Part shown: positions 7,345-15,150 of the stretch, piece by piece
How positions within the stretch are numbered: the stretch's first letter is position 1
How the letters are laid out: each line of letters opens with the position of its first letter
NCBI GenBank assembly: GCA_041163765.1
Contig: JBEAQS010000078.1
Location: 1 to 22,873 of the forward strand
Source: MAG-120531 sp041163765
GTDB lineage: Bacteria > Bacteroidota > Bacteroidia > Flavobacteriales > Flavobacteriaceae
Length of the DNA: 22,873 nucleotides
Reading direction: 5' to 3'
The notes under the pieces: model-generated
What the model was told of the DNA's origin: nothing
Database searches by the model: none
The model's input: only the letters and a program-made list of their open reading frames with translations
Made by a program: the position numbers and the translations under genes

Positions 7345-7755
7345 ATGGGAGTTCGTAAAAAAGAAATGGCTGAACGCATTAAGGCCGAGAAGAAAACGAC
7401 TGCATTTGCCAAGTTAAATAATTGCCCTACCTCTCCAAGAAAAATGAGGTTAGTTGCAGATTTAGTTCGCGGCAAGAAGGTAGAAGAGGCTCTTGCGATT
7501 TTGAAGTTCAACACTAAAGAAGCATCTAACCGTGTGGAAAAGTTGCTTGTTTCTGCGATTGCCAATTGGCAAGCCAAGAACGAGAACGCTAGCATCGAAG
7601 AGGCTGATTTGTTCGTCAAAGAAATCCGAGTTGATGGTGGTGCAATGCTTAAGCGTTTGAGACCAGCTCCACAAGGTAGAGCACACAGAATTAGAAAACG
7701 TTCCAACCATGTTACTTTGGTTTTGGGCGATTATAACAACATTCAAAGCGAGTAA
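7345..7755 (+). CDS. rplV: 50S ribosomal protein L22 (uL22)
   Basis: L22 spans the exit tunnel with a beta hairpin and contacts all 23S domains. The protein is 136 residues, longer than the about 110 of E. coli because of a charged N-terminal extension, MGVRKKEMAERIKAEKK, before the conserved NNCPTSPRKMRLVADLVRG. The extension resembles flavobacterial L22 homologues, so the ATG at 7345 was kept; an in-frame ATG at 7366 is the alternative. The tunnel hairpin appears as VDGGAMLKRLRPAPQGRAHRIRKR. Only 3 nt separate it from rpsS. Confidence 0.96.
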   Translation: MGVRKKEMAERIKAEKKTTAFAKLNNCPTSPRKMRLVADLVRGKKVEEALAILKFNTKEASNRVEKLLVSAIANWQAKNENASIEEADLFVKEIRVDGGAMLKRLRPAPQGRAHRIRKRSNHVTLVLGDYNNIQSE

Positions 7756-7761
7756 CGTACT

Positions 7762-8484
7762 ATGGGACAGAAAACAAATCCAATTGGAAATCGTCTTGGT
7801 ATCATCAGAGGTTGGGAATCTAACTGGTACGGTGGTAACGATTACGGAGACAAATTAGCTGAGGACGACAAAATCAGAAAGTACGTTTTTACGCGTCTAG
7901 CTAAGGCAAGTGTTTCTCGTGTGATCATAGAACGCACTTTGAAGCTTGTAACGATTACAGTAACTACAGCACGTCCTGGTATTATCATCGGTAAAGGTGG
8001 TCAGGAAGTAGATAAGTTAAAAGAAGAGTTAAAGAAAATCACCGATAAGGAGATTCAATTAAACATCTTTGAAATCAAAAGACCTGAGGTAGATGCTAAC
8101 TTAGTTGCTGCATCCATCGCTCGTCAAATCGAAAGCAGAATTTCTTACAGACGTGCGATCAAAATGGCTATTGCTGCCGCTATGAGAATGAACGCTGAGG
8201 GAATCAAAGTCATGATCTCTGGTCGTTTGAACGGAGCTGAAATGGCTCGTTCTGAATCATTTAAAGAGGGGCGTATTCCGCTATCTACTTTTAGAGCAGA
8301 TATCGATTATGCGCTGAATGAAGCACACACTACTTATGGACGTTTGGGGATTAAGGTGTGGATTATGAAAGGTGAAGTTTACGGCAAGCGTGAGTTGTCT
8401 CCATTGGTCGGTATGGCCAAGGGTACTGCTAAAAACGCTGGTCCAGCCAACGACAATCCAAAGAAACCACGTCGTAGAAAGTAA
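7762..8484 (+). CDS. rpsC: 30S ribosomal protein S3 (uS3)
   Basis: S3 forms part of the mRNA entry channel with S4 and S5 and has mRNA-unwinding activity in E. coli. The 240 residues include the type II KH domain with RPGIIIGKGG at 71-80 (GKGG as GxxG loop), the SYRRAIKMA helix at 128-136 carrying the entry-channel arginines and lysine, and the C-terminal domain ISGRLNGAEMARSE. The tail is basic (KKPRRRK). It lies 6 nt after rplV; its stop begins a 15-nt segment also found after rpsH. Confidence 0.98.
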   Translation: MGQKTNPIGNRLGIIRGWESNWYGGNDYGDKLAEDDKIRKYVFTRLAKASVSRVIIERTLKLVTITVTTARPGIIIGKGGQEVDKLKEELKKITDKEIQLNIFEIKRPEVDANLVAASIARQIESRISYRRAIKMAIAAAMRMNAEGIKVMISGRLNGAEMARSESFKEGRIPLSTFRADIDYALNEAHTTYGRLGIKVWIMKGEVYGKRELSPLVGMAKGTAKNAGPANDNPKKPRRRK

Positions 8485-8504
8485 TATTTTAAAGAGAAAG
8501 TACC

Positions 8505-8924
8505 ATGTTACAACCAAAAAGAACGAAGTTCCGCAAGACGATGAAAGGCCGTATGAAGGGGATCTCTCAAAGAGGTCACCAGCTTTCCTACGGTATGTTT
8601 GGCATCAAGTCCATGGAGTCTGTTTTCATTACTTCGCGACAGATTGAGGCAGCGCGTATCGCCGCTACCCGTTATATGAAACGTCAAGGTCAGTTGTGGA
8701 TTAAAATATTCCCAGATAAACCCATCACGAAGAAACCTCTTGAGGTACGTATGGGTAAAGGTAAAGGTGCACCTGAATATTTTGTTGCTGTAGTTAAACC
8801 TGGAAGAATACTCTTTGAGATCGCAGGTGTTGACCACGAAGTAGCCAAAGAAGCACTTAGGTTAGCTGCACAAAAGCTTCCTATGAAAACTAAGTTTGTC
8901 GTAGCCAGAGATTTTTCTGCCTAA
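8505..8924 (+). CDS. rplP: 50S ribosomal protein L16 (uL16)
   Basis: L16 is a late assembly protein near the A-site tRNA elbow and organises the central protuberance side of the peptidyl transferase region. The 139-residue protein begins MLQPKRTKFRKTMKGRMKG and has SFG-like GMFGIKSMES, ARIAATRYMKRQGQLWIKIFPDKP split across the core, and the loop KPLEVRMGKGKG, whose arginine corresponds to the hydroxylated Arg81 of E. coli. Length is usual (136-141). The spacer before it (20 nt) contains AAAGAGAAAG but no true Shine-Dalgarno. Confidence 0.98.
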   Translation: MLQPKRTKFRKTMKGRMKGISQRGHQLSYGMFGIKSMESVFITSRQIEAARIAATRYMKRQGQLWIKIFPDKPITKKPLEVRMGKGKGAPEYFVAVVKPGRILFEIAGVDHEVAKEALRLAAQKLPMKTKFVVARDFSA

Positions 8925-8942
8925 TTGTTAAAGACGAGAAAG

Positions 8943-9134
8943 ATGAAACAGTCAGAAGTTAAAGAATTATCCGCTGAAGCGCTACAAGCTAAATTGGTTG
9001 AGACCAAGAAACAATACGCGGACATGAAACTTGCCCATGCGGTTACTCCCCTTGAGAATCCGCTTGAATTGAGAAAAGTGAGAAAATCTGTGGCTAGATT
9101 GGCCACTGAGTTAACTAAAAGGGATCACCAATAA
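8943..9134 (+). CDS. rpmC: 50S ribosomal protein L29 (uL29)
   Basis: L29 is a small helical hairpin protein at the tunnel exit next to L23. The ATG at 8943 gives 63 residues starting MKQSEVKELSAEAL, the usual start and length; a TTG six codons upstream (8925), directly after the rplP stop, would add MLKTRK and was rejected. The second helix has LRKVRKSVARLATEL, the conserved RR/K-x-IAR-like region. Spacing is 18 nt from rplP and 13 nt to rpsQ. Confidence 0.96.
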   Translation: MKQSEVKELSAEALQAKLVETKKQYADMKLAHAVTPLENPLELRKVRKSVARLATELTKRDHQ

Positions 9135-9147
9135 TTGGTTCTGCTTT

Positions 9148-9405
9148 ATGGAAAATAGAAATTTAAGAAAAGAAAGAATCGGTGTGGTAACCAGCAACAA
9201 AATGGAGAAATCTATTGTTGTTTCTGAAGTAACACGTGTGAAACACCCTATGTACGGTAAGTTCGTATTGAAAACTAAGAAGTACGTAGCCCACGACGAA
9301 AAAAATGACTGCAACATTGGTGATACCGTGAAGATCATGGAAACCCGTCCTTTGAGTAAGACCAAGTGCTGGAGATTAGTGGAAATCATTGAAAGAGCTA
9401 AATAA
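9148..9405 (+). CDS. rpsQ: 30S ribosomal protein S17 (uS17)
   Basis: S17 is an OB-fold primary binder of the 16S 5' domain. The 85-residue protein begins MENRNLRKERIGVVTSNKM, followed by KSIVVSEVTRVKHPMYGKF and the signature GDTVKIMETRPLSKTKCWRLVE. Length matches the family (84-90). It is followed after 2 nt by rplN, so the S10 and spc blocks are continuous here with no promoter between them. Confidence 0.98.
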   Translation: MENRNLRKERIGVVTSNKMEKSIVVSEVTRVKHPMYGKFVLKTKKYVAHDEKNDCNIGDTVKIMETRPLSKTKCWRLVEIIERAK

Positions 9406-9407
9406 TT

Positions 9408-9776
9408 ATGTTACAGCAAGAATCAAGATTAAAAGTAGCAGACAACACCGGAGCCAAAGAAGTTTTGACGATCCGTGTGCTTGGAGGAACCAAAAGAAGG
9501 TATGCTTCTGTTGGAGATAAAATTGTAGTCACTGTTAAGGAGGCAACTCCTAATGGTTCTGTAAAGAAGGGTTCAGTTTCTACTGCAGTAGTAGTGAGAA
9601 CCACTAAAGAAGTCCGCAGAGCTGATGGTTCCTATATTCGTTTTGATGACAATGCTTGTGTGTTGTTGAATCAAGCGGGTGAAATGCGTGGTACACGTGT
9701 TTTTGGTCCTGTAGCGAGAGAGTTGCGCGACAAGCAATTTATGAAGATCGTGTCACTAGCCCCTGAGGTGCTTTAA
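9408..9776 (+). CDS. rplN: 50S ribosomal protein L14 (uL14)
   Basis: L14 lies on the subunit interface with L19, takes part in bridges B5/B8 and is the site where RsfS binds to silence large subunits. The 122-residue protein (family length 122-123) begins MLQQESRLKVADNTGAKEV and carries the conserved RVFGPVARELRD and KQFMKIVSLAPEVL. It begins the spc block, 2 nt after rpsQ and 10 nt before rplX. Confidence 0.98.
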   Translation: MLQQESRLKVADNTGAKEVLTIRVLGGTKRRYASVGDKIVVTVKEATPNGSVKKGSVSTAVVVRTTKEVRRADGSYIRFDDNACVLLNQAGEMRGTRVFGPVARELRDKQFMKIVSLAPEVL

Positions 9777-9786
9777 ATTATAGACC

Positions 9787-10101
9787 ATGGTAAAGTGTAA
9801 AATCAAAGTTGGAGATTTAGTACGTGTTATTGCTGGCGACCATGTTGGTGCTGAAGGCAAAGTGCGTTCCATTGATCTAAAGAAAACAAGGGCAATTGTT
9901 GAGGGAACCAATATGGTTTCTAAACACCAAAAGCCTAGTGCAAAAAATCCTCAAGGAGGAATTGTTCAAAAGGAGGCACCCATCCACCTTTCTAATCTTT
10001 CATTGATCGACGCTAAGTCTGGCGCTGCCACTCGAGTCGGTTATGAAGTACGCGATGGAAAGAAAGTACGTGTTTCTAGAAAATCTAATGAAGTTATTTA
10101 G
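9787..10101 (+). CDS. rplX: 50S ribosomal protein L24 (uL24)
   Basis: L24 is one of the two initiators of large-subunit assembly and lies near the tunnel exit. The 104 residues contain the N-terminal KOW motif (KVGDLVRVIAGDHVGAEGKV), the NMVSKHQKPSAKNPQGGIV block and a C-terminal VGYEVRDGKKVRVSRKS. Length equals E. coli L24. The start is preceded by TAGACC, with no Shine-Dalgarno. rplE follows after 2 nt. Confidence 0.98.
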   Translation: MVKCKIKVGDLVRVIAGDHVGAEGKVRSIDLKKTRAIVEGTNMVSKHQKPSAKNPQGGIVQKEAPIHLSNLSLIDAKSGAATRVGYEVRDGKKVRVSRKSNEVI

Positions 10102-10103
10102 TT

Positions 10104-10655
10104 ATGGCCTACGTACCCAGATTAAAACAGGAATATGCAACCCGCGTGATTAAATCATTGCAGGAGGAGTTCGGTTACAAAAATGTAATGCAAGTTCCTA
10201 AATTGCAAAAAATTGTAGTGAGCCGTGGTGTTGGTGCTGCAGTTTCTGACAAGAAACTTGTGGATCAAGCTGTAGCTGAATTAACTTTGATCACCGGTCA
10301 AAAAGCCATTGCTACTATTTCAAAGAAAGACGTTGCTACGTTTAAATTGAGAAAAGGTATGCCGATTGGTGCTAAGGTAACCCTTAGAGGTGAGCGCATG
10401 TATGAGTTTTTAGATCGTTTGATCACCTCTGCCTTGCCACGTGTACGTGATTTCCAAGGTATCCGAGCTACTGGTTTTGACGGTAGAGGAAACTACAACC
10501 TAGGGATTACAGAACAAATCATTTTCCCTGAAATCGACATCGATAAAATCAGCAGAATCAACGGTATGGATATTACTTTTGTCACTACTGCTGAAACCGA
10601 TAAAGAAGCACAATCTTTGTTAAGCGAACTAGGTCTACCTTTTAAAAAGAACTAA
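10104..10655 (+). CDS. rplE: 50S ribosomal protein L5 (uL5)
   Basis: L5 binds 5S rRNA with L18, forms the central protuberance and contacts S13 and P-site tRNA. The 183-residue protein shows NVMQVPKLQKIVVSRGVG, the TGQKA-type loop ITGQKAIATISKKDVATFKLRKGMPIG, and FDGRGNYNLGITEQIIFPEI, all family signatures. Length is typical (about 179-187). It sits between rplX and rpsN with 2 nt on each side. Confidence 0.98.
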   Translation: MAYVPRLKQEYATRVIKSLQEEFGYKNVMQVPKLQKIVVSRGVGAAVSDKKLVDQAVAELTLITGQKAIATISKKDVATFKLRKGMPIGAKVTLRGERMYEFLDRLITSALPRVRDFQGIRATGFDGRGNYNLGITEQIIFPEIDIDKISRINGMDITFVTTAETDKEAQSLLSELGLPFKKN

Positions 10656-10657
10656 TT

Positions 10658-10927
10658 ATGGCTAAAGAATCAATGAAGGCCCGTGAGGTTAAAAGAGCTA
10701 AAACGGTAGCCAAATACGCAGAAAAACGCAAAGCGCTTAAAGAGGCTGGGGATTATGAAGCCCTACAAAAGTTGCCTAAAGATGCTTCTCCTGTACGCAT
10801 GCACAACCGTTGCAAGTTAACAGGTAGACCAAGAGGATACATGAGAACCTTTGGTATCTCAAGGGTTTTATTCAGAGAAATGGCCAACCAGGGATTGATC
10901 CCAGGTGTCAAAAAAGCCAGCTGGTAA
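10658..10927 (+). CDS. rpsN: 30S ribosomal protein S14 (uS14), zinc-independent long form
   Basis: S14 is needed for late assembly of the small-subunit head. At 89 residues this is the long form without the two CxxC zinc motifs; the only cysteine is in MHNRCKLTGRPRGYMRTFG, which is the conserved C-terminal signature. The short zinc form would be about 61 residues. Unlike in organisms with two copies, a zinc-free protein here does not require zinc for ribosome assembly. Located 2 nt after rplE and 18 nt before rpsH. Confidence 0.98.
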   Translation: MAKESMKAREVKRAKTVAKYAEKRKALKEAGDYEALQKLPKDASPVRMHNRCKLTGRPRGYMRTFGISRVLFREMANQGLIPGVKKASW

Positions 10928-10945
10928 TTAAATAAGTCAATAAAG

Positions 10946-11344
10946 ATGGTTACAGATCCAATCGCAGATTATTTAACAAGAATTAGAAACGCCAACAGTG
11001 CTGGTCACCGTGTGGTTGAAATTCCTGCTTCTAATCTTAAAAAAGAAATGACCAAGATTTTGTTCGATCAGGGCTATATCTTGAGCTACAAATTTGAAGA
11101 TGACGCACTACAAGGAACTATTAAGATCGCATTAAAGTACGATCAAGTGACTAAAGAGCCTGTTATCAAAAAATTGGAGCGTATCAGCAAGCCTGGTTTA
11201 AGAAAATATGCTGGTTCTCCTGAACTTCCACGTGTTCTCAACGGTTTGGGAATTGCTATAGTGTCTACCTCACACGGTGTCATGACTTCTAAGCAAGCCA
11301 AAAAAGAGAATGTAGGTGGCGAAGTATTGTGTTACGTTTATTAA
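10946..11344 (+). CDS. rpsH: 30S ribosomal protein S8 (uS8)
   Basis: S8 binds the central domain of 16S rRNA and is essential to platform assembly; in E. coli it represses the spc operon at rplE. The 132-residue protein begins MVTDPIADYLTRIRNANSAG, and ends with the signature GIAIVSTSHGVMTSKQAKKENVGGEVLCYVY. Length fits (130-132). No S8-rRNA-like target is obvious in the 2-nt rplX-rplE junction, so the E. coli control mechanism is not evident. Its stop codon begins the segment TAATATTTTAAAGAG seen also after rpsC. Confidence 0.98.
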   Translation: MVTDPIADYLTRIRNANSAGHRVVEIPASNLKKEMTKILFDQGYILSYKFEDDALQGTIKIALKYDQVTKEPVIKKLERISKPGLRKYAGSPELPRVLNGLGIAIVSTSHGVMTSKQAKKENVGGEVLCYVY

Positions 11345-11362
11345 TATTTTAAAGAGCATACC

Positions 11363-11905
11363 ATGTCTAGAATAGGGAATAACCCAGTAGCCATTCCTCA
11401 GGGAGTGACCGTGGAGATCAAGGAAAACTTGATGGAAGTCAAAGGCAAATTAGGCACTTTGGTTCAAGAATTTTCTGGAGTTTCCATCGCGGTTAACGAA
11501 GGAAGTGTTTGGGTGACCAGACCGTCAGATTCTATTGAACATAAAGCCAAACACGGTCTATACCGTTCATTGGTTTCCAATATGATCAAGGGAGTATCTG
11601 AAGGTTGGACTAAAAAATTAGAATTAGTAGGTGTTGGTTATCGCGCCAGCAACCAAGGTCAGCGTTTGGACTTGGCTTTAGGGTTTTCTCACAACATTAT
11701 CTTGGACATCGCTCCAGAGGTTAAAGTAGAGACTACTTCTGAGAAAGGTCAAAACCCGATTATCACCCTTACTTCTTTTGACAAACAGTTAGTAGGGCAA
11801 GTGGCCGCTAAGATTAGATCTTTCCGCAAGCCTGAGCCGTACAAAGGAAAAGGAGTTAAGTTCGTTGGTGAGCAATTGAGAAGAAAAGCAGGTAAATCCG
11901 CTTAA
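11363..11905 (+). CDS. rplF: 50S ribosomal protein L6 (uL6)
   Basis: L6 has two related alpha/beta domains and lies near the sarcin-ricin loop and factor-binding site. The 180-residue protein starts MSRIGNNPVAIPQGVTVEI, has LELVGVGYRASNQGQRLDLALGFSH (split around residue 90-110) and the C-terminal signature PEPYKGKGVKFVGEQLRRKAGK. Length is usual (175-185). Spacing 18 nt from rpsH and 10 nt to rplR. Confidence 0.98.
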   Translation: MSRIGNNPVAIPQGVTVEIKENLMEVKGKLGTLVQEFSGVSIAVNEGSVWVTRPSDSIEHKAKHGLYRSLVSNMIKGVSEGWTKKLELVGVGYRASNQGQRLDLALGFSHNIILDIAPEVKVETTSEKGQNPIITLTSFDKQLVGQVAAKIRSFRKPEPYKGKGVKFVGEQLRRKAGKSA

Positions 11906-11915
11906 TAATAGCATT

Positions 11916-12272
11916 ATGAAATTATCTAAAACAGAAAAGAGACAACGCATTCACAAAAGAATCAGAAAGATTTCTTTTGGTACTGCCTCTGCCCCGAGAT
12001 TGGCGGTTTTCCGTTCTAACAAGGAGATTTATGCACAATTAATCGATGATACCCAAGGGGTGACATTGGCTGCAGCTTCTTCTATGGACAAAGAAATTAG
12101 TGCCGTTAAAGGAACTAAAATTGAAATCGCCGCTGCTGTAGGTAAGTCTATTGCACAAAAAGCTAAGTCGCTTAACATTGAGCAAGCTGCTTTTGATCGT
12201 GGTGGTTTCTTGTATCACGGAAGAGTTAAATCATTGGCTGACGGAGCTCGCGAAGCAGGTCTAAAATTCTAA
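11916..12272 (+). CDS. rplR: 50S ribosomal protein L18 (uL18)
   Basis: L18 binds 5S rRNA together with L5 and attaches it to the large subunit. The 118-residue protein has a basic N-terminal arm (KLSKTEKRQRIHKRIRKI) for RNA binding, PRLAVFRSNKEIYAQLIDD, and the C-terminal signature AAFDRGGFLYHGRVKSLADGAREAGL, which is split across the last 30 residues. Length equals the family norm (117-120). It lies 10 nt after rplF and 6 nt before rpsE. Confidence 0.98.
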   Translation: MKLSKTEKRQRIHKRIRKISFGTASAPRLAVFRSNKEIYAQLIDDTQGVTLAAASSMDKEISAVKGTKIEIAAAVGKSIAQKAKSLNIEQAAFDRGGFLYHGRVKSLADGAREAGLKF

Positions 12273-12278
12273 GAAGTT

Positions 12279-12803
12279 ATGCAACAAAAATCAGTAAATA
12301 TGGAAGGCATCAAGCCTGCAGGATTGGAATTAAAAGACCGTTTGGTTGGCGTTCAACGTGTGACCAAGGTGACTAAAGGTGGTCGTGCATTTGGTTTCTC
12401 CGCTATTGTTGTAGTTGGTGATGAGCACGGTGTCGTAGGTCATGGACTTGGAAAGTCTAATGAAGTTGCTTCTGCAATTGCTAAAGCTATTGAAGATGCT
12501 AAAAAGAACTTAGTTAAAATTCCGATCAATCACGGAACGTTACCTCACGAGCAAAAAGGTAAATTTGGAGGTGCTCGTGTATTCATTAAACCAGCATCAC
12601 ATGGTACTGGAGTAATTGCAGGGGGTGCGGTTCGTATTGTTTTAGAAGCGGTTGGCGTGCATGATGTATTGTCTAAGTCTCAAGGTTCTTCTAACCCACA
12701 CAACGTGGTGAAAGCTACTTTTGATGCTTTGTTGCAATTGAGAGATGCAAAAACTGTAGCTTCTCAAAGAGGAGTTTCTTTAGAAAAAGTATTTAAAGGA
12801 TAA
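12279..12803 (+). CDS. rpsE: 30S ribosomal protein S5 (uS5)
   Basis: S5 forms the mRNA entry channel with S3 and S4 and affects decoding accuracy. The 174-residue protein contains the dsRNA-binding-like N-terminal domain with RVTKVTKGGRAFGFSAIVVVG and GHGLGKSNEVASAIAKA, followed by the ribosomal domain HGTGVIAGGAVRIVLEAVGVHDVLSKSQGS. The V-x-KGGR loop, where spectinomycin-resistance changes occur in other species, looks wild type. Spacing is 6 nt from rplR and 4 nt to rpmD. Confidence 0.98.
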   Translation: MQQKSVNMEGIKPAGLELKDRLVGVQRVTKVTKGGRAFGFSAIVVVGDEHGVVGHGLGKSNEVASAIAKAIEDAKKNLVKIPINHGTLPHEQKGKFGGARVFIKPASHGTGVIAGGAVRIVLEAVGVHDVLSKSQGSSNPHNVVKATFDALLQLRDAKTVASQRGVSLEKVFKG

Positions 12804-12807
12804 TCAG

Positions 12808-12987
12808 ATGGGAAAAATCAGCGTTAAACAAGTAAAGAGTGCTATTAAGAAGCCTGAGGTTCAAAAAAGAACATTAGAGGCGCTTGGTTTGAGAAAATTG
12901 AATCAAGTTGTTGTGCACGAAGCTACCCCTTCTGTATTGGGTATGATCGCTAAAGTGAATCACTTAGTTTCCACTCAGGAAGCATAA
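12808..12987 (+). CDS. rpmD: 50S ribosomal protein L30 (uL30)
   Basis: A 59-residue protein read directly from the sequence: it begins MGKISVKQVKSAIKKPEVQ, followed by RTLEALGLRKLNQVVVHE and a C-terminal helix VLGMIAKVNHLVSTQEA. The K-x-T/R-LxALGLRK-xN motif and the length (58-61) define L30, a small protein on the back of the large subunit that binds 23S domain II. It begins 4 nt after rpsE and ends 16 nt before rplO, the expected spc-operon place. Confidence 0.97.
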   Translation: MGKISVKQVKSAIKKPEVQKRTLEALGLRKLNQVVVHEATPSVLGMIAKVNHLVSTQEA

Positions 12988-13003
12988 TTTAAATCAATAG
13001 ACA

Positions 13004-13456
13004 ATGAACTTAAGTAATTTAAAGCCTGCCGAAGGTGCCACCCACAGAGAGGGTAAGGTAGTAGGTAGAGGTCAAGGATCTGGTAAAGGGGGCACGTCTA
13101 CCCGAGGCCACAAAGGAGCTAAATCCAGATCTGGGTATTCCAAGAAAATTGGATTTGAAGGTGGTCAAATGCCTTTGCAAAGACGTGTACCTAAGTTTGG
13201 TTTTAAAAACATCAACAGAAAAGAGTACGCAGGGATTAATTTAGACCGTTTACAAGATTTAGTGGACAGAGGTTTGGCTAAAGACGTTATTACTTTTGAC
13301 GTCTTGGTTGAAAATAGACTAGCTGGTAAGTCTGAATTAGTTAAAATTTTAGGTGGTGGTCAACTGACTGCTAAACTTCAAGTTTCTGCACATAAGTTTA
13401 CTGCTACGGCAAAAGCGGCTATCGAAGCTGCTGGTGGCGAGGCAATCAGCTTGTAA
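13004..13456 (+). CDS. rplO: 50S ribosomal protein L15 (uL15)
   Basis: L15 is a large-subunit assembly protein with a long glycine- and arginine-rich N-terminal arm that threads into 23S rRNA. The 150 residues show the arm (GRGQGSGKGGTSTRGHKGAK, about 22-41), GFEGGQMPLQRRVPKFGF, and the C-terminal globular part with VSAHKFTATAKAAIEAAGG. Length is typical (144-150). It is 16 nt after rpmD and 10 nt before secY. Confidence 0.98.
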   Translation: MNLSNLKPAEGATHREGKVVGRGQGSGKGGTSTRGHKGAKSRSGYSKKIGFEGGQMPLQRRVPKFGFKNINRKEYAGINLDRLQDLVDRGLAKDVITFDVLVENRLAGKSELVKILGGGQLTAKLQVSAHKFTATAKAAIEAAGGEAISL

Positions 13457-13466
13457 GATATAGTCC

Positions 13467-14807
13467 ATGAAAAAGTTTTTAGAAATTATATCAAATATTT
13501 GGAAAATTGACGAGCTAAAAAGTCGCATCGTATTAACGCTGTCTCTTTTGTTGGTGTACCGATTCGGTGCCCAGATCGTTCTTCCAGGTATTGATACAGC
13601 TCAACTGGCTCAGTTGAATTCTAATACAGATTCAGGGATCTTAGGAATTCTAAATGCGTTTACCGGAGGAGCTTTTGCTAATGCTTCTGTTTTCGCACTT
13701 GGTATCATGCCTTACATTTCTGCATCTATTGTTGTACAATTGATGGGAATAGCTGTTCCGTACCTACAAAAGCTTCAAAAGGAAGGTGAAAGTGGTCGAC
13801 GTACGTTGAACCAAATCACACGTTGGTTAACCATAGCTATTTGTATCGTTCAAGCTCCTGCTTATTTGTACAGTTTAGGTGCTTTAGGCGTTCCTGATAG
13901 TGCCTTTGTTATGGGTAAGGGTATTGATTTCATGATTCCTACAGTAATTATTCTTGTCACAGGTACCGTTTTTGCTATGTGGCTGGGAGAGAAGATTACA
14001 GATAAGGGTATTGGGAATGGTATTTCCTTGTTAATCATGGTGGGTATCATTGCTAACTTACCACAAGCCTTTGTTCAAGAGTTTATCTCTAGGACAGCCA
14101 CTTCTAACGGAGGGTTAATGCTTGTGTTGGTTGAACTTATTCTATGGTTCTTGGTCATCTTGGGTGCTATATTAATGATTATGGCTACCCGCCAAATCCC
14201 TGTTCAGTACGCTCGTAGAACTGCTACAGGTTCTGTGGACAACAGTGCCATGGGGACTCGTCAATACATACCTCTTAAGCTCAATGCTTCTGGTGTTATG
14301 CCGATCATTTTTGCCCAGGCGTTAATGTTTGCTCCTGGTCTTTTGGGGAGAAGTTTTAACCAAAACGCTGTGGGCCAATGGATGGAAGTTCAGTTTCAAG
14401 ATATTTTTGGTCTATGGTATAATTTGTTATTTGCCTTTTTGATCATCGTCTTTACTTACTTCTACACTGCGATCACGGTTCCTACCAATAAGATGGCTGA
14501 TGACCTAAAGCGCAGCGGTGGTTTTGTCCCTGGAGTTCGTCCTGGAGAAGAAACTGGAGAATTTTTGGATAAGATTATGTCTTTGATTACCCTACCTGGA
14601 TCAATTTTCTTAGCTTTGCTGGCCATTTTGCCTGCCTTAGTAGTTAAATTGTTAGACGTTCAGCCAGGTTGGGCATTGTTTTACGGAGGTACATCACTGC
14701 TTATTTTAGTGGGTGTAGCGATCGACACAGTGCAACAAGTAAACGCATATTTGCTCAATAGGCATTATGACGGCTTGATGAAGTCGGGTAAAAACAGAAA
14801 AGGATAA
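13467..14807 (+). CDS. secY: Protein translocase channel subunit SecY
   Basis: SecY is the inner-membrane channel through which unfolded preproteins pass, working with SecE, SecG and SecA, and with SRP for membrane proteins. The 446-residue protein begins with a cytoplasmic amphipathic segment (MKKFLEIISNIWKIDELKSR) and has about ten hydrophobic segments. Visible signatures are the plug-side FALGIMPYISASIVVQLM, KEGESGRRTLNQITRWLT in a cytoplasmic loop, GNGISLLI, and PVQYARRTATG. Length matches E. coli (443). It lies 10 nt after rplO and 3 nt before infA; no adk or map intervenes. Confidence 0.98.
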   Translation: MKKFLEIISNIWKIDELKSRIVLTLSLLLVYRFGAQIVLPGIDTAQLAQLNSNTDSGILGILNAFTGGAFANASVFALGIMPYISASIVVQLMGIAVPYLQKLQKEGESGRRTLNQITRWLTIAICIVQAPAYLYSLGALGVPDSAFVMGKGIDFMIPTVIILVTGTVFAMWLGEKITDKGIGNGISLLIMVGIIANLPQAFVQEFISRTATSNGGLMLVLVELILWFLVILGAILMIMATRQIPVQYARRTATGSVDNSAMGTRQYIPLKLNASGVMPIIFAQALMFAPGLLGRSFNQNAVGQWMEVQFQDIFGLWYNLLFAFLIIVFTYFYTAITVPTNKMADDLKRSGGFVPGVRPGEETGEFLDKIMSLITLPGSIFLALLAILPALVVKLLDVQPGWALFYGGTSLLILVGVAIDTVQQVNAYLLNRHYDGLMKSGKNRKG

Positions 14808-14810
14808 ACG

Positions 14811-15026
14811 ATGGCCAAACAGAGTGCTATTGAACAAGACGGAAGTATCATCGAAGCATTGTCCAATGCCATGTTTCGAGTAGAGTTAGACAATGGTCAC
14901 ATCGTGACCGCTCATATCTCTGGAAAAATGAGGATGCACTACATCAAGTTGCTTCCAGGGGATAAAGTAAAATTAGAGATGAGTCCTTATGACTTATCAA
15001 AAGCGAGAATTACATATAGATACTAA
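14811..15026 (+). CDS. infA: Translation initiation factor IF-1
   Basis: IF-1 is a single OB-fold protein that occupies the A site during initiation and aids IF-2 and IF-3. The 71 residues carry AKQSAIEQDGSIIEALSNAMFRVELDNGH in two conserved stretches, ISGKMRMHYIKLLPGDKV, and end with the signature MSPYDLSKARITYRY. Length is standard (71-72). It opens the alpha block, 3 nt after secY and 5 nt before rpmJ. Confidence 0.98.
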   Translation: MAKQSAIEQDGSIIEALSNAMFRVELDNGHIVTAHISGKMRMHYIKLLPGDKVKLEMSPYDLSKARITYRY

Positions 15027-15031
15027 ACAGG

Positions 15032-15148
15032 ATGAAAGTTAGAGCATCAATAAAGAAGAGAAGTGCCGAGTGCAAGATTGTGCGTCGCAAAGGCAGATTG
15101 TACGTCATTAATAAAAAGAATCCTAGATTTAAACAAAGACAAGGGTAA
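15032..15148 (+). CDS. rpmJ: 50S ribosomal protein L36 (bL36), zinc-free form
   Basis: A 38-residue protein found by reading the gap between infA and rpsM. It begins MKVRASIKKRSAECKIVRRK and ends NPRFKQRQG, the complete L36 pattern and exact family length. Of the zinc ligands of the canonical form (Cys11, Cys14, Cys27, His33), only Cys14 remains; the others are Ser11, Asn27 and Phe33, so this is the zinc-independent variant usual in Bacteroidota. L36 binds 23S rRNA near the base of the L7/L12 stalk. It ends 2 nt before rpsM. Confidence 0.97.
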   Translation: MKVRASIKKRSAECKIVRRKGRLYVINKKNPRFKQRQG

Positions 15149-15150
15149 TT

